A DNA stretch of 64,000 bases from Maea johnstoni (lineage: Eukaryota; Annelida; Polychaeta; Spionida; Magelonidae): assembly GCA_963942565.1 (NCBI GenBank), contig OZ012687.1, forward strand, positions 1,580,351 through 1,644,350, given 5' to 3'. The position numbers and the translations under genes are program-made. Under the pieces are notes generated by a model. The model ran no database searches. It was not told the origin of the DNA and saw only the letters and a program-made list of their open reading frames with translations. Shown piece by piece: positions 22,260 to 34,100 of this stretch; the stretch's first letter is position 1, and the number at the start of each line of letters is the position of its first letter.

Positions 22260-22812
22260 ATGAGCAGAACAGCTATACTTAGGGAAGCTATGGTAGATTC
22301 TGGCCTGAAGGAAATACGTGATCATCATGACCGGAAACATGATGATGACAGTGACCCTGATAAAGACAAAAGTACCAAACGGGGCAGGGAGGATAGTAGT
22401 GAAGGTGACTCAGGATCGGGTAGCGCGAAGGAGTCATATGCCGAGGTAGCAGGGGACGAGCCGTGGTTAGAGCCGAGGTATAATAAAAAGAAGAAGAAAG
22501 CAAAAGTAGATAACTCGATGATGGAACTGCTTAGGTCGAAATCAGAACCAACTAAGGAGATATTCATTCTGAGTCTCGACTACTCTCGCTGTAGAAGGAA
22601 TGGTGAAGTTTTTCTGTAGTCGAAAAGGGGTTGATGTTACGTATGCAAAAGCTTTTAAAAGCAGATCAGACTCAAATGATGCGAACTGCAAAATCGTTGT
22701 GAAAGAATCGGATGTGAAGAAAGTGATGCATGATAACTTTTGGCCGGGAAACGCCTATGACTGGATGATAGTAACTCAACCCCTCGGTATGGTAGACATC
22801 AGGACACCATAG
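22260..22812 (+). pseudogene. LINE ORF1, RRM-like segment (two frames)
   Basis: Two overlapping frames, 22260-22619 and 22600-22812, together carry an RRM-like module of the kind found in LINE ORF1 proteins. KEIFILSLDYSRCRR is the first strand region. FCSRKGVDVTYAKAF and ANCKIVVKESDV follow, then MHDNFWPGNAYDW. A basic stretch (NKKKKKAKV) precedes it. One frameshift lies in the overlap near 22600-22619 and another near 22755. The assignment rests on remembered similarity to RRM-type ORF1 proteins of other invertebrate LINEs. Confidence 0.6.
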
Positions 22813-22829
22813 GAGATACGAGGACACTG

Positions 22830-24299
22830 GTGGAAACATTCAACAATAAGGACGATGCTGAGATACCCATTGGTCATCATTACATCCCAGAGGATCAGAG
22901 GCAACTTCGACACATGGAGAACGCCAATCAGGATGGTGCTGTGCTATGTCCTAAGGGGCAGGTGGACAAGTGGAGACCAACTACTTATCCATTAGGTGTG
23001 TGCGTTACCTATGCCTCTATGTATATTACTCACACAACCATGAGTTTTTATGGTATGAGCCCTTATGGCTATGACTGGTGGCGCCCCATGGCGGATCTGA
23101 TGAGTACTATTTATTACCTGAAGCCCCTTCATGGTTGCGAACCTTGCCTAGTCTCATACATAACTTACGAGCTCATAAACCCATGTAATAGTCGTGATTC
23201 TAAATGGAATGAGTATAACAAACCAAATCCCCATTCTATGATGTCATTATGTGCTAATCCCAGCCTCTGGTATACTAAACACATCTGCAAGAAAAGCGGC
23301 AGGGCCTTTTCTATGACCATTTGGTGGCGACACCTATTGTATGAGATAGGATTTAATGTTCAAGAGAGATATCTCACGGGCGAACTAGTGTCCCGTAACA
23401 TGCTCTCTAGCTTGGTCACAAACATATCCTACGGGTATTTAAACCCCGGTAATAGTCACGATTTTAGATGGTATGTGGATAGCAATCCAAGTCTTTATAC
23501 TCTGATGACATTTTATGATAATCTCAGTTCCTGGTACGCGGACTATGTCTGCATGAAATATAGTAATGCTTCTGCTATGTCCAGGTGGTGGCGACACCTA
23601 TTGTATGAGATAGGATTTAATTTTCAAGCGAGATATTTTACGGGCAAATCAGAGTCCCGCTACGTTCTTGCTATATCTCCTATACATTCAGTATCGATGT
23701 TATCGATGTTATGCTACCGTCCTAGCACAATATTTGCTTGTCTCTCTCGTTATGTATTACAGCCCGGAAATCTACATGGTCAGGACGAGCTACGATGTGA
23801 TGCGCGGATTGATGCACTACCTATGAGCGGACCTGGACATGCACCACCAATGGTGGCGCTGTTACCCTGCGACAGAGCTTCCAAGGGCATTCGGTACACT
23901 GCACATATCTCTAACATCTCGACACAATGGCTTATGTATACCGGATCATATAGCAATTATTGGACACTCTTTGTACGGGACCTCAGGTTGGCACGGGACT
24001 ACGCCAGATGGTGCGATCTCAGCAGATCACATAGTATATCTCGTAGGGGCGTAGGTTATATGGGACTGTACTGTATCATCTGGGTGGGCGCCAAACACCC
24101 CCCGGTGACATATTGGATGAATATGAACTATCCTAATGGTACACATGCCTACGTCTACCTGCCAAAGTTATTGTTTGTTGATAAAATGTTGTGTGTATTC
24201 TTTAACGAATGTTTGTATATAGATATATTAATCGAAATCAAATATGCTGAGAAATCTAACAATCTACGTATTCCTGTCAATTTTAAGCCTGGTAATTAA
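22830..24299 (+). CDS. Long open region after the ORF1 RRM with 82-88-residue repeats
   Basis: This 489-codon frame has no recognised domain. It is open from 22761 (listed start is a GTG; no ATG is firmly preferred) and ends at the TAA 24297-24299, overlapping the first possible ORF2 ATG at 24244. Three units begin with WWR at 23076, 23322 and 23586. Units 1 and 2 are 246 and 264 bp, both multiples of three. Units 2 and 3 share WWRHLLYEIGFN and an R(Y).TG...SR segment. The frame is rich in Y, W, M and S. It is probably the C-terminal extension of ORF1 joined through a frameshift near 22755. A chance open frame is possible but unlikely at this length. Confidence 0.55.
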   Translation: METFNNKDDAEIPIGHHYIPEDQRQLRHMENANQDGAVLCPKGQVDKWRPTTYPLGVCVTYASMYITHTTMSFYGMSPYGYDWWRPMADLMSTIYYLKPLHGCEPCLVSYITYELINPCNSRDSKWNEYNKPNPHSMMSLCANPSLWYTKHICKKSGRAFSMTIWWRHLLYEIGFNVQERYLTGELVSRNMLSSLVTNISYGYLNPGNSHDFRWYVDSNPSLYTLMTFYDNLSSWYADYVCMKYSNASAMSRWWRHLLYEIGFNFQARYFTGKSESRYVLAISPIHSVSMLSMLCYRPSTIFACLSRYVLQPGNLHGQDELRCDARIDALPMSGPGHAPPMVALLPCDRASKGIRYTAHISNISTQWLMYTGSYSNYWTLFVRDLRLARDYARWCDLSRSHSISRRGVGYMGLYCIIWVGAKHPPVTYWMNMNYPNGTHAYVYLPKLLFVDKMLCVFFNECLYIDILIEIKYAEKSNNLRIPVNFKPGN

Positions 24300-27200
24300 T
24301 TACACTAGCATGCACCCCGCTGAAGTTCTTAAGATAACCTGCTGGAACGTGCGCGGGTATCTATCCTCCATACCCTACATAAGGCACCTTCTATCTGAGT
24401 GTGACATATTAGCTATTAATGAACACTGGCTTCACGAGAACAGATTATTTAAACTAAGTGAGATTTCCGACACACATGAATGTTATGCCAGAGCGAGTCG
24501 TATGTCTTCAGCGTAAGACTATGGCAACGGTAGAGGACAAGGAGCTGTAGCTCTGTTTTGGGGGACGAACATTTCTGGTATTTCTGTCGTCTCAGATATC
24601 ATTCTGGATAGAGCGCCGTGTTCAATAAAACTCCAGACAAAAAATGGATCTTTACTTTATTTTGTGTCAGTTTATTTTAAAGCACAAGGGAGCTGCGAGC
24701 CTTTCGAGGCTACTATAGACGAAGTATCCGAAATCATTGAATCGTGGGAAAAGAATGCTCAAGTTATATTACTAGGGGACTTTAATGGCGATGTAGGTTT
24801 CAGAGGTGGGTCTAGAGGAAGTAGAGCTCCCACTCCTCAAGGTTGTAAACTCACTGCGCTCTTTAATAGACATGGTCTTACTCCCCTAAATATGCAACCA
24901 TACGCCAGTGGTCCTATTGAGACATATGAAGGTTATCGCTGTAGTTCAACCCTGGATTATATTGTAGCTCCCACTCTCATGTTATCCGAGGTGTCCACGT
25001 GCTACGTGCATAAGAGATGTGCGCTCAACACGTCGGACCATCTACCTATTAGCGCACACCTGTGTATCTCGAATATTAGTCTGTTGGAAGACATCACGGT
25101 ACCCAAAGGTAGAATTAAATGGAAAAGGTTGTCGGCATACAATAAATTCATTCAATACCAGTGTGTTTTGGAGCCTTTGTTGGAGGACATCAGCACTCGG
25201 TTAGGTGATAGTCCAAAAGGACCTTTTGATATTGACAATGCGTTTAATGATCTGATACGCACTATACATGAGGTTTCTGAAACTCTGCCCCATACTAAGT
25301 ATAAAAAGAATTTAAAACCCTTCTGGAATGCACACCTAAGCGAACTTAAGCGGAAAAAAGTCATTTCGTATAGGCAGTGGGTTAGGGAGGGTAGACCCAG
25401 AGACCAGGATAATAAGCTGTATCTCCTGTACAAACAGGATAAGAAGTTGTTCCATAAAACTATCAAAAGGTTATCGAAACAGTATGAAAATGAAGAAATA
25501 CTAAGTGCTGTTAAATCAGCTGAACTAGATAGGAATTCTTTTTGGAGGCTCGTAAGCATTGCGCCAAAAGGGCAAATAAAGGGTGTCTCAGCTATTAAAA
25601 GGAAAGACGAGAAAGTAGTGCACGAACTACCAGATGCGCTTAAAGTATGGGTAGATCAGTTTTCTAGTATAGGACGGCCGAAAAAGTCAGACAATTACGA
25701 CTTGGAATTTTTTGATAACGTTACTAAACAAGTGGCTGACTATAATAAAAGTGATGAAGGTGATGATTTTTTGGATCAACAATTTACCATTGAAGAGGTC
25801 TCATCAAAAGCCATTAACACCCTTCACATAAACAAAGCACCTGGTTACGATGAGGTTACAACTGAGCATCTCAAATATGGGGGAGCCTGTTTGACTGAGT
25901 TACTATGTGATTTGTATAATATGGTAGTCAAAGAAGAGTATATCCCGTTGAGCTTTAAATGTGGTGTACTGGTCCCTCTTTATAAGGGCAAAGATACCTG
26001 TATATTTGACCCTAACAATTATCGAGGCATTACCCTCCTTCCGACTTTTAATAAGGTACTTGAAATATCAATATGGCAACGGTTAAAAACCTGATGGTGT
26101 GATGAACAAATCATATCTGACTTGCAGGGTGCGTGCAGGAGAGGACACTCGTGTGTACATACTGCCTTTAATTTGCGGGAGACCTTGGCTGCGACAATGG
26201 AGTCCACTGGCAAATGCTTTGTGGCCTTCTTTGACGTAGCCAAGGCCTTCGATACAGTATGGATAGACGGCCTCTTCAAACAAATGCTATATTTGGGTAT
26301 TAAAGGTAGAACATGGCGTCTCCTTAACAGATGTTATATCGACTTCCAATGCTGCGTTAAACTTAAAGGTACCTTTTCCGCGTGGTATAAACTACAATGC
26401 AGGATTCATCAAGGTGGATTCATGTCGTTAATGAAATATACTATTTTCATTTACTCCCTGCTCATAAATTTGAAAAACGAAGGTATATGTTGCAAAATCT
26501 ATACCACGCCAAGCACACCCTTAGGTTATGCAGATGTCATCCCTACTGCGTGCCTTACTAAGTCCAAATTGGATCGTGCAATGGACATCGTGTATAACCA
26601 CGGGTGTGCTTGACAATACGATCTAAATGCAAAGAAAAGTGGCATTTTTGTACTTGGTGAATCTCGCATTGAACATGAACGGAACTCAAAAGAAAGAGTC
26701 TTTAAGCTCGGCCCTAACAGGTTAAAAGAAAAAGTTTCTTATGATCACGTAGGAGTAAGAAACTCAATCTTTCATAACGACTACTCAGGTATTGAAGAAC
26801 GAATATCAAAAGGAAGGAGGGCATTTAATGCAATTGCAGGGATAGGGATTCGTAAGGGAGGTCTGACTATGGCCACTTGCAATGTGGTATTTTGGTCTGT
26901 GGTGGTACTGACGGCTCTCTATGGCTGCGAACTCTGGGTCCTAGATGAAGGGAGTCTCAGTGTGATTGAGGACTTTCAGAATCATATAGGAAAGAGGATG
27001 CAACGCCTACATCCTAGATCTGCGAACTCATGCAGCTACTATGGATTAGGGTGGATGCGGCTCGAGAGATTTATCCAAATACCTTAACTCATGTTCATCA
27101 GGACAATTATGGTAATGGAAGACAATACCCTTTCTAAGGTTATTTTTTGTGAAAGAGCCAGGGCGTTTTTTCGCGATATGGAAGATGGAGAAGAGAATGT

Positions 27201-27846
27201 GCATAACAGTACCGTATTTGACCTGTTAAGCACATGCTCTATATCTGGTCTGATAGATGAAGTTAGGAATATGGTAGAAAATCAACACTACTATCATAAA
27301 CAAGTCTGGAAAAGAAAAGTCTGGACTAAAGGTTGGGAATTGGAAAACACCTACTGGCTGATCGAGAAGCGCATGCATAGGAGTCTGGATTTATTGAGTA
27401 ATATCGGTAATGAATCTAGATACTCTGTATGGTGGCATATTTCGGACAAATACACAGAGCTGACTTCGAAATGCGAAATTATGATGAAAATCCTATGCCA
27501 TGCAAGTATACTCAAGGCTGATGATGTTAAATCAAGGAACCAACCGAGGGTAAATAGAATGTGCGGATTATGTGATCGTTTTGAAGTAGAGGATGCTAGG
27601 CACTTTCTCTTACAGTGTACCTACTTTCACCAAGAAAGAGTTAAAATGTTAAACGATATTAGTAACATTGATATCTGTATAGATGATGCGCTCCCAGACA
27701 CAGACAAGGACATTTGATTCATTGTGCTTGGATATCCTATTAATGGTCTCAGTGAAGAACTGCTAGAACGTATAAGATTAGTCGTGCTACACTCCGTGGC
27801 TGCCATGTACACAATAAACTCCTCTGTAAAAAGTGGAGTGGGTTAG
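24244..27846 (+). pseudogene. LINE ORF2: AP endonuclease, reverse transcriptase, C-terminal zinc motif
   Basis: One reading frame runs about 1,180-1,200 codons without a frameshift; the start is ATG 24310 or 24244. The endonuclease shows ITCWNVRG, DILAINEHWL, LLGDFNGDV, LDYIV and SDHLPI. The reverse transcriptase shows INKAPGYDEVT, NNYRGITLLPTFNKVLE, FFDVAKAFDTVW and HQGG, but the catalytic YADD reads YADV near 26528-26539. A C-terminal CGLCDRFEVEDARHFLLQC zinc motif lies near 27560-27617. Five in-frame stops occur at 24514, 26092, 26611, 27085 and 27715. The protein would nick target DNA and reverse-transcribe the element RNA; this copy cannot. Confidence 0.9.
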
Positions 27847-28030
27847 TTTAGTCTGTACCTAACTAACAGATACTTAAAGTCAGACTACCTTATTACCTGG
27901 ACTTGAGATAGAACAATGATTTAACCATACGCACCAGTTCCTTTTGTTTGTATATACGTTTATTTTTCCTTTGGTTGATGTTCAATCATATCTTGTTTTT
28001 GTAAGAAATTACAGTAAAATAAAAGATATA

Positions 28031-28628
28031 TATAGTGCTTCTGCAACTGAACGACTCATTGGAACTATTCGTGTATAGAAAGATGTGTTTTTGTCCAAGG
28101 CTGTTGAAAGCAACATAAAAGACAATTCCTTCCTTCCTTCCTTCCCAAGAATTATCAAGAACGTTTGTGAAACTTTGCTGACTGAGGATTTTTCCTACAT
28201 GCTGTCTTGATTCCCCACAGCGGGAAAGTATCATAACTATTCCCAAACTTCGTGCCCCACTCATTCTATAACATATGTGGACCTTTGTATATATATTATG
28301 TACGTAAACGATATATTGTTCTTCTTTGGTTCTAGGAATCGGAAGGCACTGATCTCACTGTCCCTCTTTTTCGTATTTCACTTTGTGTAATTATTGCTTC
28401 AACCATACCAACGAACCACTGTTTTATAACATATGTGGCACCTGATGGTTTTTGTGTGCTGATGTGACTTCAAACCCTCATTCTATCATTCATTCATTAT
28501 TTCATTCATTCAATCATTCAGTGAGATTTCCTGATGCCAGATATATTTCGTGAAGGAATCCTTGATGTTGATATCTGTTTGAGAAAGGAAATTGTGAGTT
28601 ACAAACATTTGGAGCTAATAACATTAGG
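28031..28628 (+). repeat. LINE remnant, copy 1 (3' portion)
   Basis: This continues the remnant interrupted by the 8.1-kb LINE. It matches 9954-10575 and 37715-38528. A short TATATATAT at 28290 stands where copy 2 has a (TA)n tract of over 200 bp. Confidence 0.7.
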
Positions 28629-28770
28629 TTACACAGCATAATACACAACTTAAATACTGCCTACTAACCAAGGAATACTGAAAGCCATCACTGGACATAT
28701 GTCTGAAAAATTCAGAATCGAAGGAATACAGAAAACGGCAAAATTGCTAGCCATGGGAGTAGTATAAGAA
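28629..28770. repeat. Segmental-duplication block T (kinase 3' flank), partial copy
   Basis: It starts with GGTTACACAGCATAATAC and ends at GCTAGCCATGGG. The same block occurs at 29740-29872 after the gap and at 38528-38686. Confidence 0.8.
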
Positions 28771-28790
28771 AGTGTATTCCGAGTGGGTGC

Positions 28791-29539
28791 AGTATTCGGA
28801 TCACTGAACAGGGCTCTCAGTCTACGCATCACTGAACAGGCTTGCTGTTTTCGGATCACTGAACACGCTGGAAGTGATATGAATCATTGCTGCCACAGAT
28901 CATTGAGCACTATGAATTTCAAAATGTCTTTGTTCATCACTTTTTCAACCTTTCAAAGCCCTGATTAGGTATAGTTATAACTGGTATCTCAGTATACGGG
29001 TCACTGAACAGGGCTCTCAGTCCACAGATCACTGAACAGGCTTGCTGTTTTTGGATCACTGAACAGGCTGGGAGTCATATGAATCATTGCTGCCACAGAT
29101 CATTGAGCACTATGAATTTCGAAATGTCTTTGTTCATCACTTTTTCAACCTTTCAAAGCCCTGATTAGGTATAGTTATAACTGGTATCTCAGTATACGGA
29201 TCACTGAACAGGGCTCTCAGTCTACGGATCACTGAACAAGCTTGCTGTGTTCGGATCACTGAACACGCTGGGAGTGATATGAATCATTGCTGCCACAGAC
29301 CACTGAGCACTATGAATTTCGAAATGTCTTTGTTCATCACTTTTTCAGCCTTTTAAAGTCCTGGTTAGGTATAGTTATAACTGGAATCTCAGTATACGGA
29401 TCATTGAACAGGGCTCTCAGTCTACGGATCACTGAACAGTCTTGCTGCTTTTGGATCACTGAACAGGCTGGGAGTCATATGAATCATTGACCATGCTGCC
29501 ACAGATCACTGAGCACTATGAATTTCAAAATGCATTTAT
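28791..29539 (+). repeat. Satellite with an exact 200-bp period, running into the gap
   Basis: Units begin AGTAT(A/T)CGG at 28791, 28991, 29191 and 29391. Each unit contains two or three internal GGATCACTGAACA motifs spaced about 30-40 bp apart. The last unit is cut by the gap. Confidence 0.95.
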
Positions 29540-29739
29540 NNNNNNNNNNNNNNNNNNNNNNNNNNNNNNNNNNNNNNNNNNNNNNNNNNNNNNNNNNNNN
29601 NNNNNNNNNNNNNNNNNNNNNNNNNNNNNNNNNNNNNNNNNNNNNNNNNNNNNNNNNNNNNNNNNNNNNNNNNNNNNNNNNNNNNNNNNNNNNNNNNNNN
29701 NNNNNNNNNNNNNNNNNNNNNNNNNNNNNNNNNNNNNNN
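29540..29739. other. Assembly gap (200 N)
   Basis: Exactly 200 N, the same length as the second gap, so this is a placeholder rather than a measured distance. Confidence 1.
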
Positions 29740-30480
29740 AGGTTACACAGCATGATACACAACTTAAATACTGACTACTAACCAAGGAATACTGAAAGCC
29801 ATCACCGGACATATGTCTGAAATATTCAGAAACGAAGGAATACAGAAAACGGCAAAATTGCTAGCCATGGGTCAGCCGTAAGATGTCGGAGAATCTGACA
29901 AGATACGAGTCTCCAAATACTCTCATGTGTTGCCTGATTTCAATGAAGGGATCAATCTTTAACATAATTATATATTAGTAAGAGGGGATTATGTATTAAA
30001 TAGGTAAAACTGTTTCTTAAGTTGGTATAAATGTATAATAAACATAACAAAATGGTCATTTTTATTCAGTTCAAATAATCATTTATGAAATGAAATAGAA
30101 GGGAAAACAGAGTGGATATCCCTGTTCGAGTTAAATTTATTTTCCTGATTAATCATTTCCTGTCCCTTATTTACACAAAATGATTTCAAAATTATGATGC
30201 CACTAGAATCAAATATTTGTTGACTACAAATATGCATTTTTGATATGGTTACTACTTTCAATATGGAGGGATGCTCTATGATCCTGTCTTAGGTGGTTCA
30301 TTAATTCCTGGAACACAAACATATTATGTTACAACGGGTATTAGGATGTTATGATTACAGTGGGAATCATCACTGAAAATCATGCTTAAGCTTCTTAAAA
30401 TGCATAATCCTGAATATGTTAAAGTTGTGCATATGAATATTACTTGCAGGTTCACTGCATTATCACTACACAACATTTAT
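29740..30480. repeat. Segmental-duplication block T, copy upstream (+ strand) of kinase gene 1
   Basis: Matches 38528-39430. Landmarks are GTTACACAGCATGATAC, the GATTATGTATT region and the ACTTGCAGGTTCACTGCA segment. No gene. Confidence 0.7.
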
Positions 30481-30776
30481 TATTATACCTCACGTGAAGA
30501 TTCTTTATTCTGGTTGGTCAATGGCCATGGATTAATCGTCATGTTTTCCTCACTCCTTAGTGACAGGCTGTTGTCCTTAACAGCTTATGAAATAATTGAA
30601 TAGTTCATAGCAACAGCTATGAAATAGTTGACTAGTTACAGCTAGCATGAAGAATACCCGACGAACACCCACAGAGTTTGCCGAGTGACCTACCGGTGAA
30701 ACTAGTTCAACAAGGCAGAAGCATTTATCCCAAATCACTGGTGTTTCCCCCTTTTGTGTTTTGTATTTTGTTCAGT

Positions 30777-30934
30777 ATTATAAAACAGATATGACATCCC
30801 TGTGGGGTTTCCACTAGGAATAACTTCCCCTTGAGAGGATTGTCGCCCTCGGGCTACGCCCCCGAGCGACAATCCTCTCTCGGGGAAGTTATTCCTGGTC
30901 GAAACCCCATAGGGATGTCATATTTGTATAATGA
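30777..30934. mobile_element. Foldback (hairpin) element, about 160 bp
   Basis: The two arms, about 30777-30851 and 30861-30934, are inverted complements with few mismatches around a short centre (GGCTACGCC). The ends read TATTATAAAACAGATATG and, on the other side, CATATTTGTATAATG. These terminal motifs are shared with the hairpin at 54796-54960, while the cores differ. Confidence 0.8.
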
Positions 30935-31120
30935 CGACCAATATTAGACAACTGAAAACGGGGGTCCTCTGAGAACTGGTGATAGTATATATGTTAAGGA
31001 TACTCTCAACTCAGTATTACATTCTCCTACTACCTGTTCTTTAATGTGAAAGAAAGTCTGCTCTCTCTTTTGTACAGGTGAACTAAATGTTATTGCTGGT
31101 ATGAAAATGAGCAATACTAT

Positions 31121-34100
31121 CTAGAAGGGGTTTACCTCTTCTGTCAATGCCTTAGTTATCATCAATACATTTTCTAGCCACTCATCACAAGGTACATATG
31201 CTCTAGCCTGGCCATGCAAGGTAACTAATAGAGCTAATCTGGTGAAAAATCTCTCGTACACCTGGAAGCATAAGATACGATAGAACCTCTTCTTGTCTTT
31301 AAATATGTTTATGATTTTCTCTTGACCACCACGTGCCTGCAGAGCTTTGATGAGTTCATGACGGTAATGTTCGGCATCCAAGGTCCATAGTTTCAGGTGT
31401 TCACTTGGACTGGACTGCGCAATAACCGCAAAGTTCATGAAAAAGGCGACGTCGGTTTGAGGAACGTGTATAGCGCAGGTTTCCCAGTCATATAGGATCA
31501 AGTCACTTTTGCCTTTCACTGCCTTCCTCCTTAGCCATAGGTTGCCTGCAATCGAAACAAAATAAAAAAATTATAAGGGTATTTAGGTAGCTCATGGAAT
31601 GAATTCTTCTAAATCAATTTATACTCTACTGTGTTATTATTTGACGTTTTGGCTTATACAAAATATATGTTGCCTGATTGGTTTCTTTATGAGTAACACA
31701 TTAAGTATCATAAATTACCATCCCAGCCCGGTGTACGATGTGAGGGGTAACTGAAAGAATTGCAAAGTGTTTACAAAGGGATCTCCTATATCCATGATGA
31801 TGAACTGGAGACCATCAAATTCCACAAATTTAGAGAAATGATTAATAGGGAAGGATATTACACTTTTTCTTTTTTTTCTTAGCTCAAGCTTTATAACCAT
31901 TTCCTCGAGAAGATTTCTACAAAAGGAGAAAATTATTCTCTTTTAGATCTCTAAATCTGCTTTTAAGGGCCTAGAAAGCGTAGTTGATTATGAAAGCAAT
32001 AGTGTACGTATTTATGTGTGTAAAATCTTGAAATGTCCCTATATTCCCAAGTTAATGGCATTAACAACCTTCAAAATGGTCTTTATACCAATTTCTGGGC
32101 ACAATCCTTCTTATTTGCAGAATCTCTGATTTGAACTGCCGTTGTCGGTGATACCCAGTAAACACAAAATATTTTCAAAATATTTCTAAAAGGACTGAAA
32201 AAATTTGTTAGAAACATTCACAATAAACATGAGTGAAATATTAGAAAAATGTTCAATAACCGTAGGGAAAACAGTAGTGAAATAATAAATTTGAATAATG
32301 TTATACAATACAAATATGATATTAGTAAAATATTAACGAGAATTAAGGAATATTTTCTTGAAATATTAAACAATATTTTTTCATAATAATGTTTTATAAC
32401 ATTACACCATCATTTATCACCTTTTATAGTTAATGTTTTACATTTGCTTATTACAATTGTTGTTTTCTAACATTTATTGAATATTTCAGCGACTTACTTT
32501 AAAATATTTCGAAGTCGAAAAAATATATTAATATATACATTAATAAAATGTTAAACAATTTTTTTCCATAAAGTGTTTGTCCAATATTAAACTTAATTTT
32601 TTCTTAACATTTGAAATAAATGTTTAACTTTTGCCTGTTACGGATGTTTCCTTAAGTATTTGTTCAATATTGTATTTACAAAGTTTAAAATATTTTCAGA
32701 AAGTCTGAACAAAGTTGAAATCACATATTAAAATTTACATTAATAAAATAATAACTGATAAGTTCCTATAATGTTTGATTTGTATTAACATTTTAAGCAA
32801 ATGTTATACATCTGCTTATTAGAAATGTTTTTTTCAAACATCGGTTTGATATCAAGAACACATCCTGTAAAACCTTTGAGAAACATCTGATAATAGCTGT
32901 AATGAAATGTTAAAAATGACATTAAAAAATGTTAAATTAATGTTTTGAAATGTTTTGCCGAATTGTTTGTTCAACATTACTATAAAACAATTCTTTAATA
33001 ATACGAAAACATTATAAAGATACCAATTACAACACAAAAACCTTATCAAATATTTCAAACATATTATTGAAGAATGCCCTATGATATTGCTACATAATGA
33101 TATCAAAATGTAAAAAACAACAGGAACAATTTAACCGTATTATCCAAATATTAAATAACGTTAATTTATAATTTTACAATTGTTGCTGACTTTTTTGAAA
33201 AAGCAACATTTCATGCTAAAAAAGATAAATATGATTGATAAACATGAAATATTGACTTGAAAATTTAGGAAAAACTAATATATTATTACTGGCATTGATT
33301 GAAAATGTTAGGTTTCTTAAAAAGCATAAACTACGAGTATGTGTCATTCAGAAAGGCATTGATTAGGGCTGACCAAAAAATATAATCTTGAAATCAAGAC
33401 AGTATACTTTTCAAAGTACTGACCAAGGATCCCCTAACATGGGGATTTCAAAAATGTGGTTGTTATGGGAGATGGGTAACTACATTTTCTTCTCGAGAAA
33501 ACCTATTTGTAAAAGATACATATTTAAAAAATATTAAAATAATGTTGAATAAAATGTTACAAAAAATGTTGGCATAATATTTCCCAGGCCAATTATTTCA
33601 ATGTGGATAAATATCCTCAACAACAATGTCAAAATGTTAATTCAAAATAGTTTATGAATAATTTAAGCAACATTGTATAAATATGTTTTTTAAATATTGT
33701 GAAAATAATGATTTAAATGTTATAAGAAATATTTTGGTAATAATTTTTAGGCCAAACGTTTTAATGTTAATAAATATTTTTCAGAAACATTTGATGAATA
33801 ATCTTTGCAATATCGTGTAAATGTATTTTAAAATGATTTGAAAATAATAATTCAAACATCATAAGAAATGTTATGGTAATCATTTTCAGGCCAAACGTTT
33901 TAATATTAATAAATATTTTCAGTAACATTTCACAGATATTGGACAAAATATTTTGTAGACATAGCACTATCTTTTTGTGTTTGCTGGGTAGAGGGCAAAT
34001 GTGTGCTTTAAGTAACACGTCAGACTACATTCCAATGGTTATATCAATGCTACATAGTATATGCAAAAATGAATTATTCATACCTGTGAGAAATGATGAA

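Larger units (their letters stand above)
19937..28030 (+). mobile_element. Full-length-looking 8.1-kb AP-endonuclease LINE
   Basis: The non-LTR retrotransposon contains ORF1 (19957-24299, several pieces) and ORF2 (24244-27846). It interrupts a LINE remnant whose uninterrupted form is seen at 37720-37760. TATAGT occurs at both junctions (19931-19936 and 28031-28036), a likely short target duplication with some boundary ambiguity because of local TA. The 5' end has almost no leader: CCAAGATGGCGG contains the ORF1 ATG. The 3' UTR is about 180 bp and ends AT-rich (AAAATAAAAG). The clade is not assigned. Confidence 0.85.

Noticed and set aside
28791-29539. CRISPR-like array
   Set aside because: Repeats are long, contiguous 200-bp satellite units without unique spacers, in an animal genome.
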